From positions 1 through 8,277 of the forward strand of contig JANXRU010000010.1 in assembly GCA_025356715.1 (NCBI GenBank): a stretch of 8,277 nt of DNA, in the 5' to 3' direction. Position numbers and translations under genes: made by a program. The notes below the pieces were generated by a model, which saw only the letters and a list, made by a program, of their open reading frames with translations, had not been told where the DNA came from and ran no database searches. This document shows positions 7,769-8,277 of this stretch, one piece after another; the stretch's first letter is position 1; each line of letters begins with the position of its first letter. The stretch comes from Bacteroidota bacterium (GTDB lineage: Bacteria; Bacteroidota; Bacteroidia; B-17B0; B-17BO).

Positions 7769-7946
7769 TTGGCGCCAATCGTGCAAGCATTGGCGCTAAT
7801 TTTTTAAAATTAAATCCAAGCAAACAATACTTGACGCCAATCAACAAAAGCGTAGCGCCAATGTATCCTTGCTTAACGCCAATGTCTCTGTGCTTAGCGC
7901 CACGCTTTGCTTGCTTAGCATCAATCATCCTTCCATTTGCATGACG
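7685..7946. repeat. Degenerate tandem array, 21-bp period, core near TTGGCGCCAAT
   Basis: Eleven-base cores separated by 10-base variable linkers start at 7685, 7706, 7727, 7748, 7769, 7790, 7810, 7831, 7852, 7873, 7894, 7915 and 7936. Every step is 21 except one of 20 (7790 to 7810). Well-kept cores include TTGGCGCCAAT (7769), CTGGCGCCAAT (7748), TTGACGCCAAT (7831), TTAACGCCAAT (7873) and GTAGCGCCAAT (7852). The units at 7810 and 7936 are badly decayed, and a weaker one may precede at 7664. The core is palindromic: 7767-7780 is a perfect 14-bp palindrome. Linkers in the right half often end in TTGC or GTGC. The period equals two turns of B-DNA and also seven codons. There are no near-identical direct repeats with unique long spacers, so it is not a CRISPR array. 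The function is unknown. Confidence 0.8.
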
Positions 7947-8057
7947 TATAAATGTTTTTAGCCGTTTAGGTTTATTCTTAAAACTCGTCACTCTTTCATT
8001 AACAATTAAATAAGGGTGATTACTATTTTGTATGTGGTGATGGGAACTCTCCATCAA
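7740..8057 (-). CDS. Doubtful ORF made mostly of the 21-bp array
   Basis: A 105-codon frame (ATG at 8057, a second ATG at 8054, TAG at 7740-7742). The first about 44 residues are His/Asn/Lys-rich with no signal peptide or known motif. The rest follows the array as heptads: RGAKHRD, IGVKQGY, IGATLLL, IGVKYCL, LGFNFKK. After the one-base slip in the array the pattern changes frame to LAPMLAR, LAPIIDI, LAPGF. The frame stays open across the slip, but the repeated peptide is not maintained, which argues against selection on this protein. An array whose period is a multiple of three keeps frames open automatically if one unit lacks stops. No promoter match was found to its right. It could be spurious, or a decayed repeat protein. 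Confidence 0.15.
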   Translation of the reverse strand: MMESSHHHIQNSNHPYLIVNERVTSFKNKPKRLKTFIRHANGRMIDAKQAKRGAKHRDIGVKQGYIGATLLLIGVKYCLLGFNFKKLAPMLARLAPIIDILAPGF

Positions 8058-8058
8058 A

Positions 8059-8277
8059 AAATTAGCATCAAGCTTTTTCTTATTTAAGAAATTTTAAGAA
8101 AACGTTACCAGTTATTGGCAAAAAGTAACCACTTATAAAGTGATTATGTTAATGGATGTTAATGCCACAATTTTGGCAAAGCCCTTGCCGTTACTACTCA
8201 AAACAAAGCGATTGTGTTTATAGTAAATATTAAATCGCTACAAGTATTTGCTAGCCTTGCTTGTTTACTCAAAAGAC
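8059..8277. other. Intergenic stretch with imperfect repeats and a nested inverted repeat at the window edge
   Basis: No credible coding frame is present; the longest frames here are about 25 codons. Imperfect direct repeats occur. TTGGCAAA is at 8115 and 8173. AAAGTGATTATGTTAATGG (8137-8155) matches 8205-8223 at 15 of 19 positions. The pair CCTTGC plus TACTCAAAA occurs at 8183-8203 and again at 8255-8274. An inverted repeat AGCGATT (8207-8213) with AATCGCT (8233-8239) encloses a smaller TTTA/TAAA pair, and AAACAA at 8201-8206 can pair further out with TTGTTT at 8261-8266. On the minus strand a 26-codon open tail enters from the right edge and stops near 8200, too short to identify. Confidence 0.4.

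Noticed and set aside
7685..7946. CRISPR array
   Set aside because: The repeated core is about 11 bases and degenerate, the spacers are 10 bases, and no Cas-like gene is visible. CRISPR repeats are longer and nearly identical.
8147..8224. Plus-strand 25-codon ORF starting ATGTTAATGG
   Set aside because: It is too short, without a recognised motif, and falls inside the imperfect repeats.

Overview
The window is AT-rich bacterial DNA from a member of the Bacteroidota. Three adjacent genes each end in a type A C-terminal sorting domain of the type IX secretion system (T9SS). They have signal peptides but no Shine-Dalgarno-like sequences before their starts, and the left edge carries a Bacteroidota-type TamB C-terminus. 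I cannot place it below phylum level.

Layout. Positions 3-965 (+) are the 3' end of a tamB-like gene that runs in from the left. It converges, across a 24-base gap, on a block of three minus-strand genes read from right to left. These are a 1218-residue secreted protein with a metzincin zinc-protease domain, a predicted right-handed beta-helix and a helical region (3588-7244), a 521-residue predicted beta-propeller protein (1984-3549), and a 324-residue cysteine-containing secreted protein of unknown function (990-1964). A strong intrinsic terminator lies between the first two, with its T-tract touching the start codon of the second. The last two are 19 bases apart and are probably cotranscribed. 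All three products should be exported by Sec, carried across the outer membrane by the T9SS, and released or anchored at the surface. TamB is an envelope-assembly protein and may be an unrelated neighbour.

The right-hand kilobase (7245-8277) has no confident gene. It holds a long AT-rich leader with inverted repeats and a candidate Bacteroidota promoter. It also holds a degenerate tandem array of at least 13 units with a period of exactly 21 bp (7685-7946), whose core is near TTGGCGCCAAT. Beyond that is a stretch with imperfect longer repeats and a nested inverted repeat that runs to the window edge. The array can be read as heptapeptide repeats on both strands: a 59-codon plus-strand ORF with a hydrophobic segment, and a 105-codon minus-strand ORF. 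Whether the array is protein-coding or a DNA-level element cannot be settled from one sequence. It is the most unusual thing in the window.
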